From: Microbacterium paraoxydans
GTDB lineage: Bacteria > Actinomycetota > Actinomycetes > Actinomycetales > Microbacteriaceae
Length of the DNA stretch: 64,000 nt
Direction: 5' to 3'
Assembly: GCF_019056515.1 (NCBI RefSeq)
Contig: NZ_CP064873.1
Coordinates: forward strand, 496,001-560,000
The notes beneath the pieces are model-generated. The model did no database searches and had not been told where the DNA came from. It worked only from the letters and a program-made list of their open reading frames with translations. Shown here in pieces: positions 17,778 through 26,075 of this stretch. A program made the translations under genes and the position numbers. The first letter of the stretch is position 1. The number at the start of each line of letters is the position of its first letter.

Positions 17778-19088
17778 TCAGGCTTCGGGGTCGGGGCGGT
17801 CGAGGAGGCCGCCCTGTCGTTCGACCTCGACCGCCGCGTCGGCGGGGGTCTCCCGGCGTCGCCGGAGGACGATGAGGATGCCGAGGACTCCGAGCAGGCT
17901 CGCCCCGGCGATCGCGGCGATGAGGGCCACTTCGCGGGTGAGGACGAACGGCGGCACCCCGTGGTCGGGCTCGACGCTCACGACCGGGGGCCGCACCGCA
18001 CTCTCCCCGGTGTCGAAGAAGGGGCTGACGGGTCCGCGGGTGGTGGGGTCGGGGAGGAGCTGAATGGCGGCGGAGGGCCGGATGAAGCCCCAGCCGTTCA
18101 CGTCATCGCGGTTGTCGGCATCCGCGCGAAGTGCGGTCGCCGTGAGCCGGTACGCCCACCCCGCGGGCGGATCCTCCGGGTGCGCCTCGGCGACCAGGGC
18201 CGCCGCCGCGCTCACGTAGCCGGTCGCGAAGCTCGATGCCGGGGCGTCGGAGGCGAACAGGCAGTCGCCGCCGCCGGTCGCCGCGGTGAGCACGTTCGCG
18301 CCGGGGGCCGTGACCCCGACCTGCGGACCGTGGATCGAGCTGTCGGTCGCGAGCCCCGTCGCATCGGCCGCGCTGACGCCGAGCGCCTGCTCGTAGGCGG
18401 CGGGATACCGGGCTCCGTCTTCGGCCTCCGGGTCGGAGGCCCTGTTGCCGCCACTGGCGACGACGAGCGCTCCGACGGCGGCCGCGTGCTCCACCGCCGC
18501 GCGCAGCGCAGGCGAGTCCGTCTCCTGCGACGACGAGACGTTGATGATGTCCGCGCCGTTGTCCGCCGCCCAGTTGATGCCGTCGGCGAGGCGCTGGGCG
18601 CTCGGTCCCCACCCCTTGTCGATGTCCTGCGGCGAGTCGCTGCGGAACGCGCGCACCGACAGCAGGCGCGCATCGGGGGCGAGCCCCACCACGCCGGAGC
18701 CGGAGACGGGCTGCGCCGCGATCTGCCCGGCGATGGCGGTGCCGTGCCCGGTCAGATCGCTCAGGCCGTCGCCGCGTTCGTCGTCGCCGACGAGGTTCAC
18801 GCCCCCGACGACGACGCCGGCGAGGTGCGGGTTGCCGGCGTCGATCCCGGAGTCGACGACCGCCACGACGACGCCCTTCCCGGTGGCGAGACGGTTCGCA
18901 TCCTCCGCCCCGAGGGCCGCGAGTGCCGACGGCGCCTCGGGAGCGAACACCACGGTGCCGGGCTCGCAGGCGCCGGTCGCCATCGACACGATCGTCGTGG
19001 GAGCGGTCGGCGCGGCCACCACGGCGGCCGGCGTCCCCCATACGGCAGCACCCACCACGAGGGTGGCGAGAGCGGCGCGGCGGCGCAT
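17778..19088 (-). CDS. mycP: Mycosin: membrane-anchored subtilisin-like protease of the T7SS
   Basis: A 436-residue S8 protease expected to act on the outer face of the membrane with the ESX machinery. It has an N-terminal signal peptide (about 1-26) and a catalytic triad of Asp79 (VVAVVDSGID), His115 (TGHGTAIAG) and Ser286 (SSFATGYVSA). A C-terminal membrane helix (about 385-410) is followed by an Arg-rich tail. This is the mycosin layout. I chose the ATG at 19088 because it opens the signal peptide and shares one base with the EccB stop. It is the last gene of a minus-strand eccD-eccB-mycP run. Confidence 0.92.
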   Translation of the reverse strand: MRRRAALATLVVGAAVWGTPAAVVAAPTAPTTIVSMATGACEPGTVVFAPEAPSALAALGAEDANRLATGKGVVVAVVDSGIDAGNPHLAGVVVGGVNLVGDDERGDGLSDLTGHGTAIAGQIAAQPVSGSGVVGLAPDARLLSVRAFRSDSPQDIDKGWGPSAQRLADGINWAADNGADIINVSSSQETDSPALRAAVEHAAAVGALVVASGGNRASDPEAEDGARYPAAYEQALGVSAADATGLATDSSIHGPQVGVTAPGANVLTAATGGGDCLFASDAPASSFATGYVSAAAALVAEAHPEDPPAGWAYRLTATALRADADNRDDVNGWGFIRPSAAIQLLPDPTTRGPVSPFFDTGESAVRPPVVSVEPDHGVPPFVLTREVALIAAIAGASLLGVLGILIVLRRRRETPADAAVEVERQGGLLDRPDPEA

Positions 19089-20443
19089 CACTCGTCCCCG
19101 GAGCCGGGCGACTCTCTCGCGGCCTCTGTGGTCAGCGCCGGCCCGGCGGCGAAGAAGTCGATCCACGCGCTCGGCACCCGCCCGACGTCGCCGGGGGCAT
19201 AACCGAGCTGGGCGAGCGGTCCGCTGGCGGCGTCCTCCGCCGACTCGTCCGGCACGGCGCCCGGGATGGCATAGGCGGTTCCGGACTCGTCGACGAGCAC
19301 GGCCATGCCCACCGCCTCGTCCGACGGGCCGCTCGTCTGCACGAGGGCCCCACCGCCGACCGTGACGGCGACACGGTCGCGGTCCTCCGGCAGCTCGGTG
19401 CTCGTGGACCCGAGGACGGTGCGGGCGTCGTCGCCCAAGACCGCGCACGGGGTCTCGCCGGAGGCGAGCGGCGTCAGCGGAAGCGTGGGCCAGTCGTCGC
19501 CACCGGCGTTCGGAACGGTGGGAACGTCGGCCACCTCCGCCGGGGACACCTCTTCCTCGTCCGCGCCGGCCTCCTGCGCGCTGCCGAGCAGGTAGAGCTG
19601 GTACGCGAGCGGGCTGAGGCGCGCGAGCTCTCCGGTCGCGAGGGCCACGTAGCGCTCGTCCGCGGGGCTGCCCTGCACGTGCACGATCGTGCCCGCCGTC
19701 AGGTCGGTCCCCGGCACCCGGGCGCCGACGGCGTTCAGGCGGATCGGCTCGAGGTCGGCGCCGCTCTCGAAGAGGTTGAGCCAGCGTCCGTCGACCTCGA
19801 TGACGTCGCTGGTGCCGAGGCCGACCGCGCGCAGCACCGCGTTGGCGTCGTCGGCGGGGACGGCGTAGCGGAGGCCGTCGGCGATCACGAAGAGCTCATC
19901 ACCGCGCTGCACCACGGCCCCGGTGCCCGTCGACGGCTCCGCGATCGGCGCCCCTGACAGCGAGACGGCGGTCCCGGCAGAGTCGTCGATGCACGCGGTC
20001 CATGCCGTGTTGATGAGGGCGCTCGGGGTGGGCAGGTCGTCAGGGGCACCGAGGATGCCGATCGAACCGCCGACCGGGATGCCGTCGAGGGCGGCCTGAT
20101 CCGTGCGCACGACCTTGAACTCGCCGGCGGGGATGAGCAGGCGGGCGCTGGCGGTGTTGATGACGGGGTACAGCGTCCCCTCGACCGAGACGTAGCGGGC
20201 GCCCGTGTCGGTGGCGACGATGAGGCGGTTGTTCTGCCAGTCGCCGGGGAGGCCCGGCTGCATGATGCCCCAGAACACGCCGACGAGGATCACGCCGACG
20301 GTGAGGGCGATGCCCGCGATGACGGCGCGCAGCGGCTTGGCCGGTTCGAGCTCCTTGCCGCCGGGGGCACCGCCGGTGAAGGCGGAGAGGAGCCGTCGTC
20401 GGCTGAAGCCCTGGGCTTCGATCAGGTCCTTCTTGGTCGCCAT
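19088..20443 (-). CDS. eccB: Type VII secretion protein EccB
   Basis: A 451-residue T7SS core component. The N-terminus (MATKKDLIEAQGFSRRRLL) is the cytoplasmic EccB start, followed by one membrane helix (about 43-66) and a large external domain of repeated beta units with motifs such as LYPVINTASARLLI and LRYAVP, as in the family. The length is close to the usual 450-500. Its start lies 3 bases from the EccD stop, and its stop overlaps the mycosin start, so the three are co-translated. In mycobacteria EccB sits in the membrane channel with EccC, EccD and EccE. Confidence 0.95.
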   Translation of the reverse strand: MATKKDLIEAQGFSRRRLLSAFTGGAPGGKELEPAKPLRAVIAGIALTVGVILVGVFWGIMQPGLPGDWQNNRLIVATDTGARYVSVEGTLYPVINTASARLLIPAGEFKVVRTDQAALDGIPVGGSIGILGAPDDLPTPSALINTAWTACIDDSAGTAVSLSGAPIAEPSTGTGAVVQRGDELFVIADGLRYAVPADDANAVLRAVGLGTSDVIEVDGRWLNLFESGADLEPIRLNAVGARVPGTDLTAGTIVHVQGSPADERYVALATGELARLSPLAYQLYLLGSAQEAGADEEEVSPAEVADVPTVPNAGGDDWPTLPLTPLASGETPCAVLGDDARTVLGSTSTELPEDRDRVAVTVGGGALVQTSGPSDEAVGMAVLVDESGTAYAIPGAVPDESAEDAASGPLAQLGYAPGDVGRVPSAWIDFFAAGPALTTEAARESPGSGDE

Positions 20444-20446
20444 CGG

Positions 20447-21781
20447 TCAGACGAGCCCCGCCGTGATGACCCCGAGCGGGAGCAGGAGGGCGAGCGCGAC
20501 GACCTCGACCGTGTCGCCGAGCCGCGTGAGGCGGAGGCGGGCCTTCGGCGTGAGCAGCGTGAGCCCGATGAGCACCACGGTGGCGACCACGAGGATGAGC
20601 AGCATCCAGGTGCGCACGTCGGGGAGGGCGAGGGCGACGGTCACACCGGTCGCGGCGAGGCCGATCGCCCCGATCGCCATCAGCACGAGTACCCCGAGCC
20701 GGGCGTGCATCTGCCGCGACTGGAACATCATGCCGACGAAGGCGAGCACGCACAGCACGGCGCCCGTGACGCCGCTGGCGGCGACGAGCGGGGTCGCGAT
20801 GAGGGCGGCGAGGCCGAGCGCGGCACGGAGCGCGATGAGCGTGCGGGTGCCGGCGGCGGCGCGACGCTTCACCTCCTCGGCGTCGATGGGCTGCGGCGCG
20901 GAGAACATGTCGGCGTCGCTCTGCGGCGAGATCACCCGGATGCGGGTGGAGCTCAGAGCCAGCCAGGGGATGCCGTTCGCGAGCAGGGCCGTGGTCGCGA
21001 GCATCAGCGCGTACGAGGCGAGCGGGTCGCCGAAGACCGCGGCCGCCGTGGCCGTGATCCCGATCGAGGCACCGAGGGCGATGGGCACGAGGTGGATCTC
21101 GGGCTTGTCCTGGGTGACGGCCAGGCTGAGGCCCCCGACGACGACGAGTCCGAGCCCGAGAGCCGCGAGCGGCCAGCCCCAGATGCTCTGCGCGGGGACC
21201 GCGAGGTAGCCCGCGAGCCCGCCGTACGCCGCGGCGGTGAGTCCGAGCGCATGACCGGCCTCGGGCTGCCGCAGCCGCATCAGCACGGCGGCGGCGACGC
21301 TGAGCACGACCGCGCCCGATCCCGCGATGATCGCCGGGAGCAGAGACGTCGGCGGCGTCGCGACGAGGAGCACGGCGCAGAGGGCGAGGAAGGTGAGGCT
21401 GACGAAGAGGGCGGTGCGGGAGCTGTCCGCGGGGGTCCAGGAGTTGTGCTGCTCCGCCGTCGCGTCGATCACGGCTTCCACGACGTCGTCGTAGACGCGC
21501 GGCTCGCGCATGAGCCCGCCGCGCACCAGGGTCAGCAGCTCGCCGTCGTGCACGCCCTGGGCCGCAGCACCGCGAGCGGGGTCGAGGGGCGTGCCGTCCG
21601 CCCGCTGCAGCGCGTATCCGCCGTGCGTGAGGGTCGGGTCGAGCACGCCGAGACTGCGGGCGAAGCCGGGGATGATCTCGACCAGGGGGACCTGCGACGG
21701 CACCCCCACGTCGAGCCTGCGGTCGTCGCTGACCACGGAGATCCGCAGCACGGTTCCTGCCACGGTGCCGCTCTGGCTCAT
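20447..21781 (-). CDS. eccD: Type VII secretion protein EccD (first copy)
   Basis: A 444-residue polytopic membrane protein. The first ~85 residues form the ubiquitin-like (YukD) domain, including RLDVGVPSQVPLVEIIPGF, and the rest contains about eleven hydrophobic helices, as expected for EccD. I placed the start at the ATG at 21781, the first Met of the ubiquitin-like fold. The upstream extension is not protein-like. It heads the minus-strand operon and is divergent from the WXG100 genes. A second EccD lies at 26076; the two differ throughout, so they are not a recent duplication. Confidence 0.9.
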   Translation of the reverse strand: MSQSGTVAGTVLRISVVSDDRRLDVGVPSQVPLVEIIPGFARSLGVLDPTLTHGGYALQRADGTPLDPARGAAAQGVHDGELLTLVRGGLMREPRVYDDVVEAVIDATAEQHNSWTPADSSRTALFVSLTFLALCAVLLVATPPTSLLPAIIAGSGAVVLSVAAAVLMRLRQPEAGHALGLTAAAYGGLAGYLAVPAQSIWGWPLAALGLGLVVVGGLSLAVTQDKPEIHLVPIALGASIGITATAAAVFGDPLASYALMLATTALLANGIPWLALSSTRIRVISPQSDADMFSAPQPIDAEEVKRRAAAGTRTLIALRAALGLAALIATPLVAASGVTGAVLCVLAFVGMMFQSRQMHARLGVLVLMAIGAIGLAATGVTVALALPDVRTWMLLILVVATVVLIGLTLLTPKARLRLTRLGDTVEVVALALLLPLGVITAGLV

Positions 21782-22105
21782 ATCGGTGGTGTCCCCCCAC
21801 GTGTGTGATGCTCTCCCGCCGCAGGCATTGCGGGGGGTCCGGCCCGGACTCACTCTAGTTGACAGGCCAGATACTATCTGTTGCGCACGCGCGGGCTGCG
21901 GCTGAGGCGGCTCGGGCCTGCTTCAGGCCATTCATCGATCGAACGTAGAAATTTCGATACGGATCTGTCCAGGCCGTTGGAAATGGGCACCGACCTGCTT
22001 TAGCCTATGTGCGGAAACAGATTGTCGGGGGTTGTTCCGAAGTCGTCCCGTATCGGGAAGGCGCTCCCCCGCGTGTGTCCTCATGGGGACCGGAGGGAGT
22101 GAGTA
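21782..22105. promoter_or_regulatory. Divergent control region of the T7SS locus
   Basis: This 324-bp gap carries no gene and must hold promoters for eccD (minus) and the WXG100 genes (plus). A perfect 13-bp palindrome, CAGATACTATCTG, lies at 21868-21880 and is a candidate operator. Reading minus, TAGAGT at 21857-21852 could be a -10 for eccD, with the palindrome over its -35 position. Reading plus, TAGCCTATGT near 22000-22010 could hold a -10 for the WXG100 genes. GGAGGGA precedes the ATG at 22106. Confidence 0.5.
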
Positions 22106-22420
22106 ATGGCTGATGTCATCTCCGCAGAAGAGGGGGCTCTGCGTCGCGGAGCCCAGGCCGTGCGGGAGACGAAGTCCGGGATCGATCAGCAGACCAAGAA
22201 GGTCCGCGGTGAGATCGAGCAGCTGCGCGGGTTCTGGACGGGTGCGGCCGCCGCATCGTTCACCACGCTGATGTCGCGGTGGGACGAGCAGGCTCGTCAG
22301 CTCAACGAGGTCCTCGTGACGCTCGAGGATGCCCTCGCCGGCACCGAGCGCGACCAGGCCGCGACCGAAGAATCCCACCAGCAGACCATCGCGGGCCTCG
22401 GCTCGATGATGGGCGCCTGA
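22106..22420 (+). CDS. WXG100 (ESAT-6-like) secreted protein 1
   Basis: A 104-residue helical-hairpin protein with the WXG turn at FWTG (Trp44), flanked by two long amphipathic helices. This is the standard WXG100 size and layout. No clear YxxxD/E signal is seen at its C-terminus, so it probably leaves as a heterodimer with the next protein, which has one. The ribosome site is strong (GGAGGGA). It is the first gene of the plus-strand T7SS run, 29 bases before the second WXG100 gene. Confidence 0.93.
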   Translation: MADVISAEEGALRRGAQAVRETKSGIDQQTKKVRGEIEQLRGFWTGAAAASFTTLMSRWDEQARQLNEVLVTLEDALAGTERDQAATEESHQQTIAGLGSMMGA

Positions 22421-22449
22421 GCGCAGTCCGCAGAGATTTCAAGGAGAAC

Positions 22450-22743
22450 ATGATGCAGTCGATGTCCGTTCGCCCGGAGCAGGTCAACGCTCTCGCGGCG
22501 CAGATCCGCAGCGGGTCGCAGGGTATTCGTTCCGAGCTGGACCGCCTCGAGTCCGAGGTCAGCAAGCTTCGTGCGGCGTGGGATGGTGCCGCGCAGCAGG
22601 CCTACGACCAGGCGCAGGCCAAGTGGAACCGCTCGCTGAGCGAGATGCAGCAGCTGCTCACGCAGATCGCCGGGAAGACCGAGGAGATCTCGGGTCAGTA
22701 CGTGCAGACCGATAAGTCGGCTGCGGGGCGCTTCGGCGCGTGA
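22450..22743 (+). CDS. WXG100 (ESAT-6-like) secreted protein 2 with YxxxD signal
   Basis: A 97-residue WXG100 protein with its turn at AWDG (Trp44) between two helices. Near the end is YVQTD (Tyr84 to Asp88), matching the YxxxD/E secretion signal known from mycobacterial ESX substrates. I start it at the first of two adjacent ATGs (22450, 22453) behind AAGGAGAAC; an upstream open extension overlaps the first WXG100 gene. The pair 22106/22450 is inferred to be the EsxA/EsxB-type dimer. Strong hairpins follow the stop. Confidence 0.93.
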   Translation: MMQSMSVRPEQVNALAAQIRSGSQGIRSELDRLESEVSKLRAAWDGAAQQAYDQAQAKWNRSLSEMQQLLTQIAGKTEEISGQYVQTDKSAAGRFGA

Positions 22744-22750
22744 ACCCGGG

Positions 22751-22828
22751 GCGCGGGTCTGACGCGGAGATGCGTCGGGCCCGCGCCGTCTGCTGTGCTT
22801 TTCGGTGAGCCACCGGACGGCACAGCAG
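22751..22828 (+). terminator. Two consecutive stem-loops after the WXG100 pair
   Basis: Hairpin 1 (22751-22786) pairs GCGCGGG with CCCGCGC and internally GACGC with GCGTC. Hairpin 2 (22790-22828) pairs CTGCTGTGC with GCACAGCAG, a perfect 9-bp arm, and internally CGGTG with CACCG around AGC. A short T-run (CTTTT) falls between the arms of the second. They could partly terminate transcription or protect the wxg100 mRNA end, giving more WXG100 protein than downstream products. Confidence 0.6.
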
Positions 22829-22867
22829 GCGTGACGGGATCGCCGGAGGAAAGAAGAGGGGGCGTCG

Positions 22868-23215
22868 ATGACCATCGGAATCGACTTCGATCAGATCATG
22901 GCCGAGCTCAAGCGGCTGGCCCGTGAAGCAGCGGCTTTTCCTGCCGCGAACGAAGTCGCCGTGTCCGAGGGTGGCACGTCGAAGGCGACGGATGAGCTGC
23001 GGAACGCGGTGGCCTACGCGGCCGGTCGTCTGAGCGTGGCCACGCAGAATGCTGTGGACTCCTTGAACGAGACGCAGGAGACGATCCGTCAGGCCGTCAT
23101 GATGATCGCGGAGCAGGACGCAGCCATCGCTGATGACTCGAAGCTGATCCTGTCGCTCCTCGACTCTGCCGTCGCGCAGAGCGACTCGGACACGAGCGCG
23201 GAGGCCGACTACTGA
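22868..23215 (+). CDS. Small helical T7SS-associated protein
   Basis: A 115-residue, mostly alpha-helical, acidic protein with no signal peptide, no membrane segment and no WXG motif. It lies between the WXG100 pair and a mycosin and shares a one-base stop/start overlap with the mycosin (TGATG at 23213-23217). Size and helicity suggest an ESX substrate or partner of the WXG100/EspC kind, but I do not recognise a family. GGAGGAAAG precedes the ATG. Confidence 0.75.
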   Translation: MTIGIDFDQIMAELKRLAREAAAFPAANEVAVSEGGTSKATDELRNAVAYAAGRLSVATQNAVDSLNETQETIRQAVMMIAEQDAAIADDSKLILSLLDSAVAQSDSDTSAEADY

Positions 23216-24563
23216 TGCGACGCGGTGTGCTATCCGGCGCATCCACTGCGGTCGCGTCGATCGTCGCGCTGGCGCTTCTCCTCCCTGCGTCCGCTCACGC
23301 AGCGACGCTGGAGTCGGGTCTGTGGTGGTTCGATCGCGGAAAGGTGCAGGCAGCGCACGATGCGGGCTTCGACGGGACGGGTGTCACCGTCGCGGTCATC
23401 GACGGTCAGATCAATCCCGACATCGTCGGTCTCCGCGGCGCGGATCTCGAGGTGAAGGACTCCTACTGTCGCGACGCCAAGGGAGACCCGGTGCCGGCGA
23501 CGTCGACCGATTATGTGGCGGCGTCGCATGCGACGCACGTCGTCTCGATGATCGCAGGGACCGGAGATGCGCCGGCAGGCGGCCTTCCCGTTACCGGGGC
23601 CGCGCCTGGTGCGAAGGTCCTCTACTACCCGGCGATCGTCACCGACGGGGTGTTCGATACCGCGATGGGGGAGAAGTTCGACGAGCAGTGTCTGCTCGAA
23701 GACGGCAGCACGGTCATGGCTGATGGGACGACCGGGGTGTCGCGTGCGATCGAGGATGCGGTCGAGGATGGCGCCGACATCATCTCCATCTCCCTCGAGG
23801 GCTTCGATCTGACCGACGCCCTCGCCAAGGCGGAGGCCGCCGGCGTGATCGTGGTGGCGGCTCTTCCGAACAACTCCGGGGTGGCCTCGCAGCCTGCGTC
23901 GGGCAACGGCGTCGTTGCAGTGCAGTCGTTCGGTGCCGATGGGAAGATCCAGAGCTCCACCACCATCGAGGGCGTGGGCGAGCCTTCGCCGAATCAGAGC
24001 GACGACGTGATCGTCGCTGCGCCGGGGATGGGTCTGCTCGGGCAGGGCAGCGAGAACTCCTGGGACGAGCAGGTCCTCCTCACCGGCACGTCGTATGCGA
24101 CGCCGATCGCGGCGGGCTTCCTCGCCGTGGTGAAACAGAAGTACCCGGATGCCACCTCGGGTCAGCTGCTGCAGAGCCTCATCCGCAACACGGGCACCAA
24201 GGGCGAGCACGAGCCGGAGTGGAACGACAGCGTCGGCTATGGAGCGGTCTCGCTGACGGGGATGCTCGCTGTCGATCCGACGGCGTACCCGGATGTCAAC
24301 CCGATCTTCGATGCAGAAGACCCGAACGCCCAGCCGTCGGCGGCCGACGTCCGCGCTGCAGCTGCTGCTGCGACGCCGGCGCCGACCGCCGACAGCGACG
24401 AGCCTGGCGAGACTTCGTCCACGCAGGACGCATTGGTGCCGCTGCTGGTCGGGGCGGCATCCTGGTCGCTGTCCTTCTCGTGGGCGGCATCATTCTCGCG
24501 GTCGTGCTCACACGATCTTCACGACGACGGAACAACGAGCAAGGGGGAGCCCATGGCCGGTAA
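23215..24563 (+). CDS. Second mycosin-like S8 protease, frame-broken near its C-terminal anchor
   Basis: A secreted subtilisin-like protease: signal peptide (about 1-24), Asp63 (VAVIDGQ), His105 (ASHATHVV) and Ser293 (GTSYATP). The original frame runs through codon 412 (24450). After GGGG at 24451-24454 the expected membrane helix (ILVAVLLVGGIILAVVL) and basic tail continue in the -1 frame and stop at TAA 24561-24563. As written, the sequence instead runs in frame into the next gene and would make a 912-residue fusion ending at 25953. Adding one G at 24451-24454 restores a normal mycosin. This is either a sequencing deletion or a real mutation. Confidence 0.75.
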
Positions 24564-25953
24564 GCAGGCTGGTGGCGGTTACGAAGCGGAACTCAATCGC
24601 ATCCGAGCTGTTGAGGACTGGCGCATCCCGAAGGCTCCTGCGCTTCAGAACGCGCTGCGCTCGTTGGACAGTGCGCTTGCTGCTGTGCTCGCATCGTCTG
24701 CCTGGGAGGGGAGCGCTGCTGAGAGCGCCAGGACGTCGCTGAACACCCTGCGTGCACGGTTCCGCAACGTGGAAGCGCACGTCTCACACATCACGCGGGT
24801 CATCGACACGGCGAACTCGATCCGCCGGGAGACCGCAGCGGCAGAACTCCCGAGCGCGCAGGTCGATTCCTTCTGGGCGAACGCCGCGCGCGTCGGCTCG
24901 GTGGTCGTCCACCCTGTGTTGGGGCCGCTGGCCGCCGACACCGCACTCGATGCCATCGGGAACTTCCTCGGCAACAAGCGGGAAGAAGAGGCCCGCAAGA
25001 TCGTCGAGCGGGTCGAGGCGTCGCTCCAGGAGCCGGCCAAGGAACTCCGCGAGTCCTCCGCGCGGGTGGCGTCGCTCGACATGGACGTCACCGTGCCCGG
25101 CGGCACGGATGACCAGCCCGGCGGATCCGATCCCGGTGTGACGGCTCCACGGATCTCGTATCCGAGCGGCATCGGCGGCCCGTCCGGCTCCGCACCGGGC
25201 GTCGGAGGTGTGCCTCCTTCCGGCGCCGGTGTCGGCGAGTATCATCCCCCGGTCCCGACGAACCCTTCGGTGCCCTCGGTCCCCACCGGGCCGGGCGGCG
25301 GAGGATGGGTTCCAGAAGGTCCCGGCGATCGCCCGGGCGATGTGGGTATCGATGATCCCTCAATCGACTCTCCCGGCGGCGGCCTGCTTCCGGGCGGGCC
25401 CGGTGGCGGTCTTCCCGGCGGTTCCGGTGGTCCCGGCGGCTCCGGTTCCGGCTCGCTTCCCGGCGGTGCCCTTCCGGGCGGGGTCTTCCCCGGCGGTGGC
25501 GGGGGACTCGGCGGCATCGTGGGCGGTGGCGCCGGTGCGGCGGCGATCGCGGCGAGCTCGAAGATCGCCGGCTTCGGCAGCATGGGCGGGCTCGGCGGTG
25601 CCGGCTTGGGGCCGGGCGCAGGCGCTGGGCTCAAGGCCGGTGGCGGTCTGCTCGGTAACTCCGCCGTCGGTGGTGTTGGCGGCGTCGGTGGTGCAGGCGG
25701 CCCTGGCGGTATGGCCGGTACTGGCGGCGTCGGCGGGGCGGGTGCCGCGGGCACCGGGTCTTCCGGCGCGGCAGGAGCCGGTGGCCGACCGGGCATGGGC
25801 ATGATGGGCGGCGCCGGTGGCGCCGACGAGGAGGAGAAGGCGAAGCGTTCGGGCCTCGGTGGTCCTATCGCGCCGAAGCTGGAGGACGACGAGGAAGCTG
25901 GTCCCCGCGCCAAGGGAGCGCGCGCCGGATCCCGCGACGAACCCACCGACTGA
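24553..25953 (+). CDS. WXG-motif protein with long Gly/Pro-rich tail
   Basis: A 466-residue protein of unrecognised family. The first ~100 residues form a helical hairpin with a WXG turn at AWEG (Trp51). A helical region to about residue 180 follows. The second half (about 190-440) is dominated by Gly, Pro, Ser and Ala, with many PGG and GGxGG units, before an acidic-basic end. The ATG at 24553 has AAGGGGGAG upstream and overlaps the restored mycosin stop by 11 bases. It is probably an ESX substrate with an extended surface tail, by analogy with PPE/Esp proteins. Confidence 0.75.
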   Translation: MAGKQAGGGYEAELNRIRAVEDWRIPKAPALQNALRSLDSALAAVLASSAWEGSAAESARTSLNTLRARFRNVEAHVSHITRVIDTANSIRRETAAAELPSAQVDSFWANAARVGSVVVHPVLGPLAADTALDAIGNFLGNKREEEARKIVERVEASLQEPAKELRESSARVASLDMDVTVPGGTDDQPGGSDPGVTAPRISYPSGIGGPSGSAPGVGGVPPSGAGVGEYHPPVPTNPSVPSVPTGPGGGGWVPEGPGDRPGDVGIDDPSIDSPGGGLLPGGPGGGLPGGSGGPGGSGSGSLPGGALPGGVFPGGGGGLGGIVGGGAGAAAIAASSKIAGFGSMGGLGGAGLGPGAGAGLKAGGGLLGNSAVGGVGGVGGAGGPGGMAGTGGVGGAGAAGTGSSGAAGAGGRPGMGMMGGAGGADEEEKAKRSGLGGPIAPKLEDDEEAGPRAKGARAGSRDEPTD

Positions 25954-26075
25954 ATGACGCCGCTCCGGTTCGAGAAGGCGCGGTACGAGGGTCGACGCGG
26001 GGGCATCGTGAACCCCGGGAACGCCGGAGGCGGTGCCCCGCAGCGAGAGTCGCGCGCAGTGGATAAGGTGCAGGT

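Noticed and set aside
21859..21887. TTGACA as a -35 box for the WXG100 operon
   Set aside because: The hexamer is perfect, but 17 bases downstream reads TGCGCA, not a -10, and the site is over 200 bases from the start codon.
24445..24460. Programmed -1 ribosomal frameshift in the second mycosin
   Set aside because: The shift direction fits, but there is no X-XXY-YYZ slippery heptamer and no obvious pseudoknot, and slipping tRNA-Gly back onto CGG pairs poorly. A missing G in the run is simpler.
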